Numbered from the stretch's first letter, positions 1 through 9,900 are shown. The stretch: 64,000 nucleotides of DNA from Ancylostoma caninum (GCA_037903475.1 JBAJFG010000111.1:3534001-3598000); one strand, 5' to 3'. Notes: generated by a model not told the origin, from the letters alone. A program made the numbers and translations.

Positions 1-314
1 GCGGGAAATTTTCGACAACCCAATTACAAATAAAAAACAAAATGAAGTGGGTCAATTTCCGTACTAGAGTAGCATGGGAGGGTGAAACACTGATTTTGTA
101 CATGGTTTCCCACCCCCCCCCCCCCCCTCCCAAGTTACTGTAAAGAGCACAAACACATTCTGTGTGTAAACGCACTCACTACTAATGTGTGAATTGAAAA
201 AAAAAATCGGAGTAGCGAAAAGGCTAACCAGTGCACAAGATAGTATTCCCATCCTTCATTCATTAAAAATCCTGATATTGACGCAAACGATTCATTCAAT
301 GTCTTTTTCCACAG
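1..314 (+). other. Intron part upstream of the CaaX-protein exon
   Basis: No coding frame is supported here. It contains a C-run at about 112-127 and ends in a pyrimidine-rich splice acceptor (TTTTTCCACAG at 304-314) leading into the exon that follows. The open frames crossing it stop or lose protein character upstream of the acceptor, so I read it as intron. Confidence 0.5.
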
Positions 315-724
315 GAAATATCTACCTATGGGGAGATTTCGATCAACCACTACCTGGAATGCCAGCAGGCGGTACCCATTTGCGTATTATGAAAGTGTCA
401 GGAATGGACAAGGCTGGTCATCCTCCTTCATACTCTCAAACAATGTCTCAACCACCTACGTACCCTTCACAAACTCATTTTTCTCAGCAAGAGAGACCTG
501 CGCCTCCGTATCCGTCGTATGATCCTGCTCAGAACAACCCTATATGTGGTATGCCAGCGCCACATATGCAGCAATATCCAGGATACGGTGGCACTGGAGC
601 TTACGGAGGTGATTATGGGGAACAAATTAGTGCGACCCAAGGCTTTCATCAATTGCCAGCAGGCCCAAATCAGACTGCTTACTATCCGCCTCAAAAATCG
701 AAGAAGGATTGTTGTATCCAGTAG
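315..724 (+). CDS. Terminal exon of a Pro/Tyr/Gln-rich protein with a C-terminal CaaX box (partial gene)
   Basis: The exon follows a good acceptor at 314 and starts at the second base of a codon, so the upstream exon must end in phase 1. It encodes about 136 residues. An N-terminal stretch (NIYLWGDFDQPLPGMPAGG) may be the end of a folded domain. It is followed by a low-complexity region rich in Pro, Tyr, Gln and Gly that includes two PPxY motifs (PPSY and PPTY), the usual ligands of WW domains. The last residues are KSKKDCCIQ: lysines directly before Cys-Cys-Ile-Gln, which fits the CaaX rule. By established rules a Gln at X favours farnesyl transferase, and the lysines would help membrane binding. 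The stop codon is TAG at 722-724, and a poly(A) signal lies 250 bases downstream. I do not recognise the family. A membrane-tethered adaptor is inference. Confidence 0.75.
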
Positions 725-973
725 TGTGAGTGCCCCTTTTCTCCAAAATAGTGACTGCATGTAAACACCACATTTACTGCTGTAGTAACCACCATTTATA
801 TATTTTATAATTCCGTGATTGACCTTTTTTTTCGCTGCTGTCGTATATGAGTATGTTGTGTTCAGCAGTGTTTATATTTGTAAAGTACTGCCTCGAAGTC
901 AGTGGCTTTGCAGGTTGTTGGGTTATCGTAAGGACATGTGTAAGTTTCGTCCACGTCTGCGCTTTGTCACTTG

Positions 974-979
974 AATAAA
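974..979 (+). terminator. Poly(A) signal AATAAA for the CaaX-protein gene
   Basis: AATAAA lies about 250 bases after the stop at 724 on the same strand. The bases from 725 to about 995 are then a plausible 3' UTR, since they have no supported coding frame on either strand. Confidence 0.65.
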
Positions 980-995
980 TATGTAATTGGTTACA

Positions 996-1213
996 CATCA
1001 ATTGGAACAACTTGATACTGGTGACTTATACAAAAGATACTGCTGAAATCTGCAAATGAGATACTAGGCCTGATCTTCAGTGTCGACATTTCTCAAAAGT
1101 TCGCTACTTACCCGAGAGGAGCAAGTAACATTCAACTACGTGCAGTTGAAACTTCAAAAATTCCTGAAGTGTGGAATAGTAGAGAAATTTTCTGACAGTG
1201 AGCTTGTGTTATT
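996..1213. other. Intergenic, nothing recognised
   Basis: No supported open frame, repeat or RNA gene seen between the first gene's 3' UTR and the LTR retroelement. Confidence 0.4.
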
Positions 1214-1490
1214 TGTCCGATATTTGCGGCTCTCTCGGACCGTCTAGGGATGTACTGGTCCTTTTCTTCCTCACAGTTTATTCGGCCTTCTGAATCCGCC
1301 GCTCGCTCTTGCTCTCGCGTCCTGAATCATCGACGAAACTCCAACTGCGAGTGTGGCTGCGGCCGGCGCCCTTTTATAGCGAAGGGGCGAGCCAAAGGAG
1401 GAACCAGCGCGCGGCAAGGCATATGAATACAACGAAGATTTAACATAGCAGAAGATCAATAACTCAACGGAATTACCATTACAAATACTA
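1214..1490 (-). repeat. Long terminal repeat (3' LTR of the minus-strand element)
   Basis: Matches 3245-3540 over most of its length, including GGCCGGCGCCCTTTTAT and AATAACTCAACGGAAT blocks. The two copies differ by scattered substitutions and by a G-run expansion in the other copy, which shows the insertion is old. Confidence 0.75.
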
Positions 1491-2614
1491 TTAAATGATG
1501 CCCTACATCGCAGACCTACACGGCTCTCCGGAAGAGACGTCCCAACTGTACTTTTGTCCTTGGTTTGATATCTGTGCGGGAGTGATAGCTTGTAGTGGGA
1601 GCTTCCTCCATCGTGGTCCTCGCCAGCGCGATCGTCATCGTTCGTCGATCGTTGACTCGGTCGTCTGTTTGAGGTAGTGTGGAGTCGGGATTTCCTCTTG
1701 ACTAGTGTCTTGTAAGAGCGTCTTCTCGATGCGGTCATTTCGCGGCGACTTTGCTTGGGCTCCTCAGTCGGAATGTCGTGGGCGTGTTGTTGTTGTTCAT
1801 CTGGACAAGGCTTTGGCGTCTATCTTCGTCTCGGCTACGCTCATCTTTGCTTGCGTCCCTTCTTCTTCCGCTCGGTGGAAGTGCAGTCACACCCGGGAAG
1901 AAGAGACCGACAGCTGGTGAACGAATCCCTTCTCATTCGTGGGTCCGCACTCAAGCTTTTGGCGGAGTAAATGTGCGAGTGCTTTAACACGTCGTTGTGG
2001 TGGTCTCTCAGGAGCTTATCTAGGTTGTGCGAGGACTGCATGATGCACCGGACGGATTCAGCACATACTTCACCACCACCCTTCCTCTTGTACTTACTGC
2101 GGTCTTCGGATGGGCTTCTGAAAAACGCTAATACTCCGCCACACTGGTGACGCCCATTAATTGCCAGATGTTGAGGCGAAGATCTGCTCTGTGTCATCTG
2201 ATCTGAGCGTGCCCAAGGGTGTTTAAGGATCGAAGTAGCTGTCTCATCCATTTGCCCTGTGGTGTTGGCGCAGACCGTAACTGGAGCTATTCCTCTGAGG
2301 CTAACAGCGTCCTAGAACAGTGGATCTTATCACTTTGCGTACGCCCTTTCTTTCGCGCTTTTCTAACAATAAGACGGCCTCTTTTCCTTCGACTCTTCCA
2401 CAGATGAATATGTTAGCCTTCACCTCCCCTGCTCTTAACAGTTTGGCTCCTGTCAAACTTTTGATGATGGGAGGTTCCCCAGAGCAGTTTTTCTCATCCG
2501 GAGTCATTTCAGAGATTTTTTCGCATTTTGAACACACTGTTCCTGCCACTGAAACACTCATGCAGTCTTCGGCGGCTTCCTCCCTGGTTCGAGGACAGCT
2601 TCTGTCTGCTACTT

Positions 2615-2992
2615 CTACTTCCTTCGTCCTCGTCGTCCTCGAGATGGTTCACAGCGACATGTGATATTTCGTGCTTTCCGATCCCTTCCGCTACTCTGAA
2701 AAGCTTGTCTTCTGCCGAGCTTCTGCTGTTGGGAGCTTCTACACAATTTGTTTTCTTCTCTCCGTTTCTCATAACAACTTCTGATTGCCTTTTCTGTCGG
2801 AGTGATTCCGAGCTTGTCTAGCGCATTCTTTCCTAGAACTAACATGCTAACTCCAGCCATCACGAAGAGAGCGATCCTGCTCTTTGCACCTTTCCCAAGC
2901 TGAAGGGTTAGCCTTGCTGCTTCCTTGAAAGACATCTTGTTTCCTGAGGCGTAGTAGACGGGTGCTCTCTGGTTGATCGGAATCTCTTCCAC
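2615..2992 (-). pseudogene. Retropepsin-like fragment of the LTR element
   Basis: On the minus strand this 125-residue frame carries PVYYASGNKMSF, then a hydrophobic stretch ending in LVLGKNALDKLGI. That is the C-terminal half of a retroviral-type aspartyl protease as seen in nematode Gypsy-like elements (the LxLGxxxLxxLG signature). The catalytic Asp-Ser/Thr-Gly box expected 60-80 residues upstream is not visible in the preceding, stop-containing frame. The remaining 60 residues are basic and low in complexity. With no adjoining polymerase region it is a relic. Two weaker minus frames downstream (2301-2561 and 1841-2251) probably belong to the same element, but I cannot assign them. Confidence 0.55.
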
Positions 2993-3244
2993 GTATGCAT
3001 TCAGATGGAAGCCACTCTCAATACTCGCTTGAAAAATCTCGAGGGGGATAATGCTGATAAAGGGTGTTCTTTAGGGCCTTCCTTTATCACCTCAGCAAAG
3101 AAGGTTTGGTGTGCAGAACACCAATCTCACTTCCTTGCTACCAGGGAAATATACACTGCCTCTACGACGGGCAGGAGTACACTCCTGAACCGTTATTCAT
3201 GGCCTGTAGGCGGAATCTTAGGAACGAAGTAGTTTGGTTCGGTA

Positions 3245-3540
3245 TGTCAGATATTCGTGACTTTCTCGGATTGTCAAGGGGTGTGCTGGTCCTTTCCTCC
3301 TCACGGTTTATTTAGGTTCTCGAATCCGCCGCTCGCTCTGGTTCTCGCGTCCTGAATCGTCGTCGAAACTCAAACTGTGGCTAAGGCCGGCGCCCTTTTA
3401 TTGCGAAGGGAGGGGGGGGGGGTTAGGGCAAAGATGACGGTCCTGAGGCGGAACGATGCGCGACAAGGCGTATGAATCCAACACAGATTTACCATAGCAA
3501 AAAAATCAATAACTCAACGGAATCATCACTACAAATACTA
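3245..3540 (-). repeat. Long terminal repeat (5' LTR of the minus-strand element)
   Basis: Partner of 1214-1490. It contains an expanded G-run at about 3411-3422 absent from the other copy, which accounts for most of the length difference. Confidence 0.75.
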
Positions 3541-3999
3541 CTGCACGATGATGTGCAGTCGCGTTAAAAAAGATATGATCAGCTCCATTTTGAAAAGATG
3601 ATTTTCGCTATAACTCACCTGTGGATTGAGCTATCCAGATGAAACTTGGATATGTATTGAAGTTTATTGAAGTTCTATGGGTGCTCGCTGTTGGCAGCTT
3701 ATTTGGCCAGAAACTTAATTCTAGAATTCTAGTGGCTATATCAAGCCTAAGCATCAATTTCCTCGGCTTCTGTTGATTTAGTCCAGTATCTTCACTACCA
3801 CGTACTGAGAAAAATGAGTTGGTACAGATTAGGCACATAATTGGCTATTTCTTCCACCGGATGTCATCGTTGCACTTTCCTTTGCTGTTCAGATGCGAGG
3901 ACCAAAGCAAGCGGTCGAATTTGCCAGAAGAAAATCTTTTTATTGTATCTAAAGAATATTGACAGCGTTACAATTTCTATTTCAATGTCAGAGTAGCTG
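3541..3999. other. Unassigned sequence between two transposons
   Basis: AT-rich DNA with only short, unconvincing frames on both strands. No recognisable gene, RNA or repeat. Confidence 0.35.
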
Positions 4000-4003
4000 T
4001 TAA

Positions 4004-4972
4004 CACGTTCGCGACAACGTCCACGACCGGTCGTGCACGCGGTGTCTGCCGCGTGGGACCGCGTGCACGACCGGTGGAGCACGCCCTATTTGACGTCCTA
4101 TCTCGGTGAAGCATTCCTATTTAGATATGGTAATATGGTGCTATCCCGGAGCCTCATTTAGTATAAGTTTCTTCGTGTTGTGAATATTGTAGACTCCTCT
4201 TTCCAATCTTTCATTGGCTTGCTTTCGGTGACTAACACCTTCGTCAGGCCTAGAATACATTCTAACACATCTTCTAGCACTCATGACAACAATGATGTTA
4301 CAGAGGAATGAGTAACTAGACTGACCAGGCTAGGCAAACAAGATGACAAACATCACAGTAAACAAGTCAGTAGACGAATAAGGGCTACAGAGGATGCGAC
4401 ATGAGACATGGTCACAATCACGACCGCTCTACGTGACCTGACGCTGTCGATAAGCTCATCCTTGTTGTTTATTTCCGGCGTAAGACGCTTTATCGCAAGA
4501 GCCTCGAGCAACTTCCTTTCCAACGGGTTTTCTAGTGAGCGGCGTAGTACCGTAACCTTACGGCGGATCTTTTCGTGTGTGGTGCAAGGTACGTTTTTCA
4601 TTCCCTATTTAGCTAATTCTTATGTAGTAATATACTAATAGGCATAGAAGTTTTCTATACACCCAGTGGGCAAAGCAGATACTTTCTCGAACTTTTCATT
4701 GTTAATTCCAGCTGTAACAGCTAAAAGATCAATAGACTTTCAGAAAAACTATGGCAATAACAAAACAATAGACAACAAACATGGAAAGAACTCTTTGAGA
4801 ACTACGATCGGAAGCATAATTTTCATGAAATAAGTTAGCGTTCTACATAGAAGGGGAAAATTACCACCCCGTGGGACCATGTGCACGACCGGTCGAGCAC
4901 CAGACCCAAGCGTCCAGAAGCGCGCGTGCCCCAAGCGGCAGTGTGCTCGAAATCGGCTCTGTCGCGAACGTG
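4004..4972. mobile_element. Non-autonomous piggyBac-like element with TTAA duplications
   Basis: A perfect 12-base terminal inverted repeat, CACGTTCGCGAC at 4004-4015 and its complement at 4961-4972, is flanked on both sides by TTAA (4000-4003 and 4973-4976). TTAA duplication is diagnostic of the piggyBac superfamily. Just inside both ends lie copies of a subterminal motif, GTGGGACC followed by GTGCACGACCGGT, near 4054-4080 and 4870-4895. No piggyBac transposase is present in the 969-base element. The interior instead holds a Penelope-type endonuclease fragment. TIR length and TTAA are seen directly; superfamily assignment follows known target preference. Confidence 0.7.
4353..4601 (-). pseudogene. 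Penelope-like element fragment, GIY-YIG endonuclease C-terminus
   Basis: This minus-strand frame contains LERKLLEALAIKRLTPEINN. It matches the end of the GIY-YIG endonuclease domain of Penelope-like retroelements, where a conserved Glu and a hydrophobic helix precede a lysine- and proline-containing stretch ending in Asn. The N-terminal GIY...YIG half and the reverse transcriptase are missing, and the frame continues only into unrelated residues. It lies wholly inside the TTAA-bounded element, so it was inserted into or captured by it. Alternative: a chance similarity, since the matched stretch is only about 20 residues. Confidence 0.4.
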
Positions 4973-5475
4973 TTAATAGTGGATACCATAGAAATGTCTT
5001 CTGTCGAAACTTGCCTTTCGCTCGGAATTATTGAAAAAATCATTTTTCTAACTTCTTCGGGCTTTTTGGTAATCCCACTTTTTCATATAAAGAGATGAAC
5101 TACAGCGCACGAGTACTACGTCAAGTTACTCGCTCAAGATAAAGTTTAGAGTAACTCCTCTGCAAATCGAAACGAGGCGGTACAAATGAGGAACCATCGT
5201 GTTGATGAAAATGATGAATTTGGACCTGGATAGCGAGAGTTCTGTTTGAAAGCAACTTGCATCAATGCTACGGAGCGCTAGGAAGGAGCACTTTGATCCT
5301 CATCACATCCTAAAATTTCAGCCGAATAGCTCAATCCCAAATTAAGTTATAGTGATAAGTTCATCCTTCAACAGTGCCACAGATCATATCTTTTGACCAC
5401 GACTGTACGTCACAATATAAAATTTCGTATTGTTTTATGTTCAACTGCACGCGAGATTAGTAGTCAGTTTATTTA

Positions 5476-5510
5476 AACGGCCAACGTTTCGGAGCTATCT
5501 CCTTCTTCAG
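5476..5510 (-). ncRNA. Hammerhead-ribozyme-like motif (left arm)
   Basis: Mirror copy of the motif at 5981-6015, read on the minus strand: CTGAAGA, a GGAG/CTCC stem and GAAA. Confidence 0.4.
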
Positions 5511-5752
5511 GGCCTGAAATGGGTTAAACAACTTGTTGAAGCTGTCCCATCAAGTGCATTAGCAATCAAGCTTAAAGTTCGAAAACTCATTTTTCAATCA
5601 CCGGGAAAGCTCCTACACAACTGAAAACGTGTACACACCTCGTGACACGGCACTGATGGTGGGTAGCGCTGGGTGACCGCTCGCTCGTCGTCAGTGGTTG
5701 AGGGCAATGGAGACTGACCGCTCAACCACGACTTGACCAGAATTGACAGAGA

Positions 5753-5763
5753 TCTATATAAGA
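5753..5763 (+). promoter_or_regulatory. TATA-like box in the spacer of the inverted pair
   Basis: CTATATAAG lies in the 108-base single-copy spacer between the arms. The second Penelope-type pair in this window has TATAAAAG in the equivalent position, which supports a shared promoter role. Confidence 0.35.
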
Positions 5764-5980
5764 GGCAAGCTCGCTGGTGATCGATAAGCATTCATCCTTA
5801 CGACGAGCGAGCGGTCACCCAGCGCTACCCATCATCAGTGCCGTGTCACGAGGTGTGTACACGTTTTCAGTTGTGTAGGAGCTTTCCCGGTGATTGAAAA
5901 ATGAGTTTTCGAACTTTAAGCTTGATTGCTAATGCACTTGATGGGACAGCTTCAACAAGTTGTTTAACCCATTTCAGGCC

Positions 5981-6015
5981 CTGAAGAAGGAGATAGCTCC
6001 GAAACGTTGGCCGTT
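5981..6015 (+). ncRNA. Hammerhead-ribozyme-like motif (right arm)
   Basis: The sequence has the conserved core order CUGANGA, stem II (GGAG pairing with CTCC), then GAAA, followed by a possible 3-bp stem III (ACG/CGT) and a U at the expected cleavage position. Flanking TTTAA upstream and TTAAA downstream could form a distal stem I. One extra A between the core and stem II departs from the textbook fold. Hammerheads in Penelope terminal repeats are established; activity of this copy is unproven. Confidence 0.4.
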
Positions 6016-6070
6016 TAAATAAAGTGACTACTAATCTCGCGTGCAGTTGAACATAAAACAATACGAAATT

Positions 6071-6487
6071 CAAGTCATGCCGAGATTCATAAACAGCCGA
6101 TCCTGGAAACAATATAAAATGTTTCATGTTCGTTGTACGCCTTTTTTGACTCTGATACAGTGAGGAAACAGTGCATGAGTTCCTTCGAATTACAATCTTT
6201 TTGTTTCTGCCCACACAAGATGAAATGTATTGAGTTGGGACAATTTTCATGCGTAAAATCAAGTGCGCGCCGTATGCATCCGCACCGGAGCACTCAACCA
6301 GGCTACCACGATGTCATGGTGCGCAAGATCATTCAGTTTCTGGACCGAAAAGCGATGTTTCTGATTGCTCTAGGCTAATGGGGTCACTTTTTGGTTGTTC
6401 CGTTGCTTCTGCAGTTTTGAGCTGTCTTAGCAGCAATGTGTCCTTATAACACTACAACTTTGTGGAATAAGAAACATACCTTCAAGT
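6071..6487. other. Unassigned sequence
   Basis: Short overlapping frames on both strands; none has recognisable protein features or splice logic. It may be flanking remnant of the Penelope element. Confidence 0.3.
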
Positions 6488-6771
6488 AGTGGTGGGCGTG
6501 GGGAGCGCCCACACCTCCCTTCCCCCAAGAATGGGTAGCCAAATTTTTGAAATAACTGTACAAAACAAATAAAATCTTGTGTTAGTTTATTTCTAGTTTA
6601 CATGTAAATAAGTTGTAAATTTTCAAATAATTTTTATCAGTTGTTTTTATTATAAGTATATTATTTATTAATTTTTTTCTCCATCTGGGTCCCAGAGCGA
6701 CTCAGACCCCAGTTTTTCCTCAAACCCCCCCCCCCCCACCCCATCCCGCCCACTTTCTGCGTGCGCCATTG
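6488..6771 (-). mobile_element. CAGTGGCGGACGC-family MITE, copy 1
   Basis: On the minus strand it begins CAATGGCGCACGCAGAAAGTGGGCGGG, then a G-run, a GGGACCCAGA block, an AATAAA/TAATA-rich core and a GGCTACCCATTCT block, and it ends near CCCACCACT. This is the layout of the complete copy at 32070-32308. It has no coding capacity. The ends resemble hAT-type termini (CAGTGGCG), an inference. Confidence 0.65.
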
Positions 6772-7256
6772 CTTTAAAGTTATGGTTTGGAATGCAGAAA
6801 TAAAAGAAGACTAGCGCCCCTAAAGGACGTTAGAAAGTAGGGTGGGGCAGCCACTTGAGGTATGTGCTAACGCTTCAAACTTTCGAAGTCCTCAGAAGAT
6901 CAAGAAGAAGCGAAATGAAGGAGGACGAGGAGAAGGATGAAGGGATTTCGTGGCCGCAGCTCTGAGTCTGAACCTGAGTAAGGAACGCATCATTAGTGCG
7001 TTCAGAGGGATGACTTGGCATCATCGCTACTCTGCGGCCTTGACACCGTTGAACTTCCCACGGGGTCATCCGTATTGTTTGGATAACGTCTTTGTTTGTC
7101 GCGCATCTCTGAATCCTTGCACAGGAAAATAGGAGATTGGTAATCCTGCTCCTTATATTGCAGCCTGAAAACCTCGCAAGCACTGTCTCACCAGGCTGCC
7201 AGCAGAGGACGCTGGTTCCACCGCGAAATCCTGAATACATTGTCTAAGGCGCTATT
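6772..7256. other. Unassigned sequence
   Basis: A 121-codon minus frame (6875-7240) has no recognisable domain and is Ser/Arg-rich; I do not call it a gene. Confidence 0.3.
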
Positions 7257-7468
7257 TATGGTTGCGACGTGCCAGATTTGACAGGCGATACACAATGCAG
7301 AGCGGAGGGGAGAAGATAATTCTAGGCAGGAAGCGAATGTTCCTGGCCCTGCCGTCACGACGGCCGCGCGAACAAACTGCGTTTGGATCTTCGCCCCAAC
7401 GAGACATCGCGAAAAGTTCATGAAATTTCGTACCGATGCGTCAAATTTGACGTGCCACAACCATAACC
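7257..7468. mobile_element. GGTTG-ended MITE, copy 1
   Basis: Imperfect terminal inverted repeats: TATGGTTGCGACGTGCCA at the left and its counterpart ATTTGACGTGCCACAACCATA at the right. The same layout and internal sequence (CAAACTGCGTTTGGATCTTCG) recur at 40353-40552. No coding capacity. Confidence 0.6.
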
Positions 7469-8430
7469 TTAATTCTCTCACTTTTATCATTGGCGACTGC
7501 ATCCATCATCATCGTAACGAACGGAACCAAACGAGGACGAGTCCCACCACGACTTCCACTACATCTGTGCAATTATGACAAGACGTCGGCCGAATGTCTC
7601 GTCAGCTTCGCATCCTCGCGAGCACTGTCTATAATTGAGCCTCAGGATGAAAGCATGTGATCACGTGCTGGCCTTTCTCGTCTACGCTCTAGGAACTTTT
7701 GTTCCACTGATTGTTTATTCGTCCACCACAATGTGGGAAGCGCCGAATGTACTTACGACGATTTTCAGACTGAAAGGCATATGGAACAAACAGTAAAACT
7801 TTGAAGAAAAGAAACCAAAGCGGAATAACAAATGAAGTCAGGATCGGCCTAGAATATGCTACCCGCCCAAGAAAAATATTAAGTAGATGAAGACAGGTTA
7901 TAATAGGCTCCAGCGATGTCTGGCGCAAGTGCCCCACGAATCACGAGTTAACTTGACACGATCACCACTTGCATCAGTTGGCCAAGATGCCCTCATGAAT
8001 TATGGCTATGAACTATGCGGCGTACTAATTCCTACAGGGCTTTGGTGAGCCAATTCCAAGGTAGTCGAAGTAGTCACGGTGCAGGAAAATGCAGTCGGAT
8101 TTTTCACTCTTTGAAATTCCTCGAAGAGTTCCGCGCATCTAGTGTGAACCCATTAAGGAGTGTTTATACTTTTTCGCGACGCGATGGTATCGCGGCGACG
8201 GCCTGAACACGAGCGACACAACGAGTAGCGAAGCCGTCGCGCAATGCTGAACATCGCAAATTTACGTGCACGCAAAATTACATGTACACATTGATTTAAA
8301 GGCGGTTGTGGATTTCAATGGACAGTTTTGAACCTCGTGGCACCATTTGTGGTCTACAGTATTCAGAAAGGGTTCTCGGCGATTTCCAGTGATGATCTCT
8401 GCGAGAGCTGCAAATTGTTGCTTGTGTCCA
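7469..8430. other. Unassigned sequence
   Basis: Only short frames with no homology that I recognise. A CG-rich patch at 8180-8250 is not resolved into any feature. Confidence 0.3.
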
Positions 8431-8560
8431 ACGGTGGCGGACGCAGGAAGTGGGCGGGAGGGGGGGGGGGGGGCGTGGGAAAAAGTGGAGTCTCCGCCGT
8501 TTTGTGGAACCCAGACGGAAAATAAAATTAATAAAAATATTAATAATAATAAGTAATATG
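8430..8560 (+). mobile_element. CAGTGGCGGACGC-family MITE, 5'-end fragment
   Basis: GGTGGCGGACGCAGGAAGTGGGCGGG, a 13-base G-run, TCTCCGCCGTTTTG, GAACCCAGACGGAAAATAAAATT and an AATATTAATAATAATAA core match the complete copy at 32070-32308. The distal end is missing. Confidence 0.6.
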
Positions 8561-8986
8561 AAAGAAATGGACACCGGGAAGTGGGTCGGGACAAGCGCAG
8601 CGTAATTCGCAGACGTATGATGGGGCTGAAAATTGTTTTATGAGCTTTTCAAGTATAGTTCGTTATTAGCACGAGTTGTTACAGTCTTGTTAATAACTTC
8701 AAACGAAACTCAGAGGACATGTCGACGACTAGTTAGTTTGCCTTCACTTGTTGTCAGGTGATCTCTCACGCCCTAGTTCTCCCCCTGCGGGAATTAATCC
8801 TTCCTAGGATCATGCTAGGTAATGTTGCTATTTTGCTTTAGTGCTAGATTACTGTCGTAAAACACCACTGACTGATCTGATGGCCTCATGCTTGATCCAA
8901 CGAAAAATTAAACAGGAAAGGAAAATGGTCTCCGTAATCTTCTCGGCGCTCTACTGGAAAATTCCATTTGAACAGTCAAAAGTTTG

Positions 8987-9213
8987 ATGAATTTGTTCAG
9001 AACGAAAAGGGCATTCCACTGCTTAGCGGGAACGAGGATGAATTTCAGTAGTTCCACCAGTTCATCGGCGGGGTCTCGGGCTGAGCTTCTAACTAGAATG
9101 TTTGAAAAGGCTCTTCAGCGAGATCGGACAAGAAAACAACAGGAAAATGCTCACTTCTGGTATTTGTACCCATGTGATAAAAGCCTCATGAAGCTGGTTG
9201 AATTAAATGAAAC
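8987..9213 (+). CDS. Possible first exon with mitochondrial-type presequence
   Basis: From ATG 8987 the frame encodes MNLFRTKRAFHCLAGTRMNF, then a Ser/Thr-rich linker, then LLTRMFEKALQRDRTRKQQE and HFWYLYPCDKSLMKLVELNE. The first 30 residues are rich in Arg, Ser and hydrophobics with no acidic residue, which is how mitochondrial targeting peptides look. The second half has ordinary soluble-protein composition. A GTTAGT donor at 9214 could end the exon. I find no matching second exon in the next 2 kb, which is repeat-filled. It may therefore be an orphan exon, a truncated pseudogene or a chance frame. Function unknown. Confidence 0.3.
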
Positions 9214-9399
9214 GGTTAGTTGAAATTTGCTCCCATCTCCCATAGATCTCTGTATATCTACTTGCTTTAAAACTGCAATTTTTCACTGCAATAGCTAATC
9301 TGAAAGTAGTCTAGGTCGGATCCATATAACTCAAAGGTTGAAGTCGATGATTGACAACATACATTTCTTTCTGTTATTTATCCAGTTTCGTTGAAATAT

Positions 9400-9900
9400 T
9401 AAAAAGCGCATTTCGCGAATCGATTCCTCTGAAGTACGTATATTATCGGGTACTACGGCATACTCGACCTCGCTTGGGTGTTTTACTACCTCCGGCTTCT
9501 CACACTGATGCGGGTACTTAGTGATTCTATGTAATAGATTCACCCAAAGTGCATATCTCGGTGATCACCATGTTGAATAATTTTTATGACTACTTTTCCC
9601 CTGCTCATGACGAAAAAGTCGAGTACCAATTAATCGATAATTTCGTGCAAAATGGTCGTCGCATACGTGTTGAGCGTATTGGGAACCTCAGCAGACAATT
9701 TTACGCCCATCCTCGAGTGGACATAGAAGAATCAATAAATCAATAAGCCAACAATATCGTGCAATATGGTTGGCATATTCGTGTTCCGTACTTGGACTTG
9801 TTCTCACTGCCCCTGGCCAAAAGTGGAAAAAATCAATGAAATTAGTATATCGACGCTCTAAAAAGCAAAAGTAACCATTACCTGAACTGAAATATGGAAC
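9400..9900 (+). repeat. Diverged copy of the 116-bp dispersed/tandem repeat family
   Basis: Contains GTACTACGGCATACTCGACC, CTTGGGTGTTTTACTACC and TTTCGTGCAAAATGGTCGTC, plus ATCAATAAATCAATAAG blocks. All are shared with the array at 10817-11520 and, inverted, with 50110-50900. Confidence 0.55.

Larger units (their letters stand above)
1214..3540 (-). mobile_element. Decayed LTR retrotransposon, minus orientation
   Basis: Two direct repeats of about 270-295 bases (1214-1490 and 3245-3540) share long identical runs such as AATCCGCCGCTCGCTCT and end in TG...CA on either strand. Between them are 1.75 kb whose only recognisable protein signal is an aspartyl-protease-like fragment on the minus strand. 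The reverse transcriptase, RNase H and integrase expected of an autonomous Gypsy- or BEL-type element are absent, so this is an internally deleted copy. I could not identify a primer-binding site, polypurine tract or target duplication with confidence, so the outer boundaries are good only to about 10 bases. Confidence 0.7.
5421..6070. repeat. Inverted pair of Penelope-type terminal repeats around a promoter-like spacer
   Basis: The two arms (5421-5691 and 5800-6070) are exactly 271 bases each and almost perfectly complementary, separated by a 108-base spacer containing a TATATA box. Each arm carries CTGAAGAAGG...CCGAAACG, a signature found in the terminal repeats of Penelope-like retroelements. 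Such elements are known to leave inverted or tandem terminal repeats with an internal promoter. The mirrored open frames in the arms are by-products of the symmetry. No reverse transcriptase lies between the arms, so this is a solo inverted terminal-repeat structure. Confidence 0.6.

Noticed and set aside
1495..1987. Plus-strand frames within the LTR element
   Set aside because: They are antisense to the minus-oriented retroelement and have no recognisable features.
5867..6262. 131-codon minus frame sharing a 64-residue tail with 5430-5624
   Set aside because: The shared tail is the translated inverted repeat; the rest has no recognised features.
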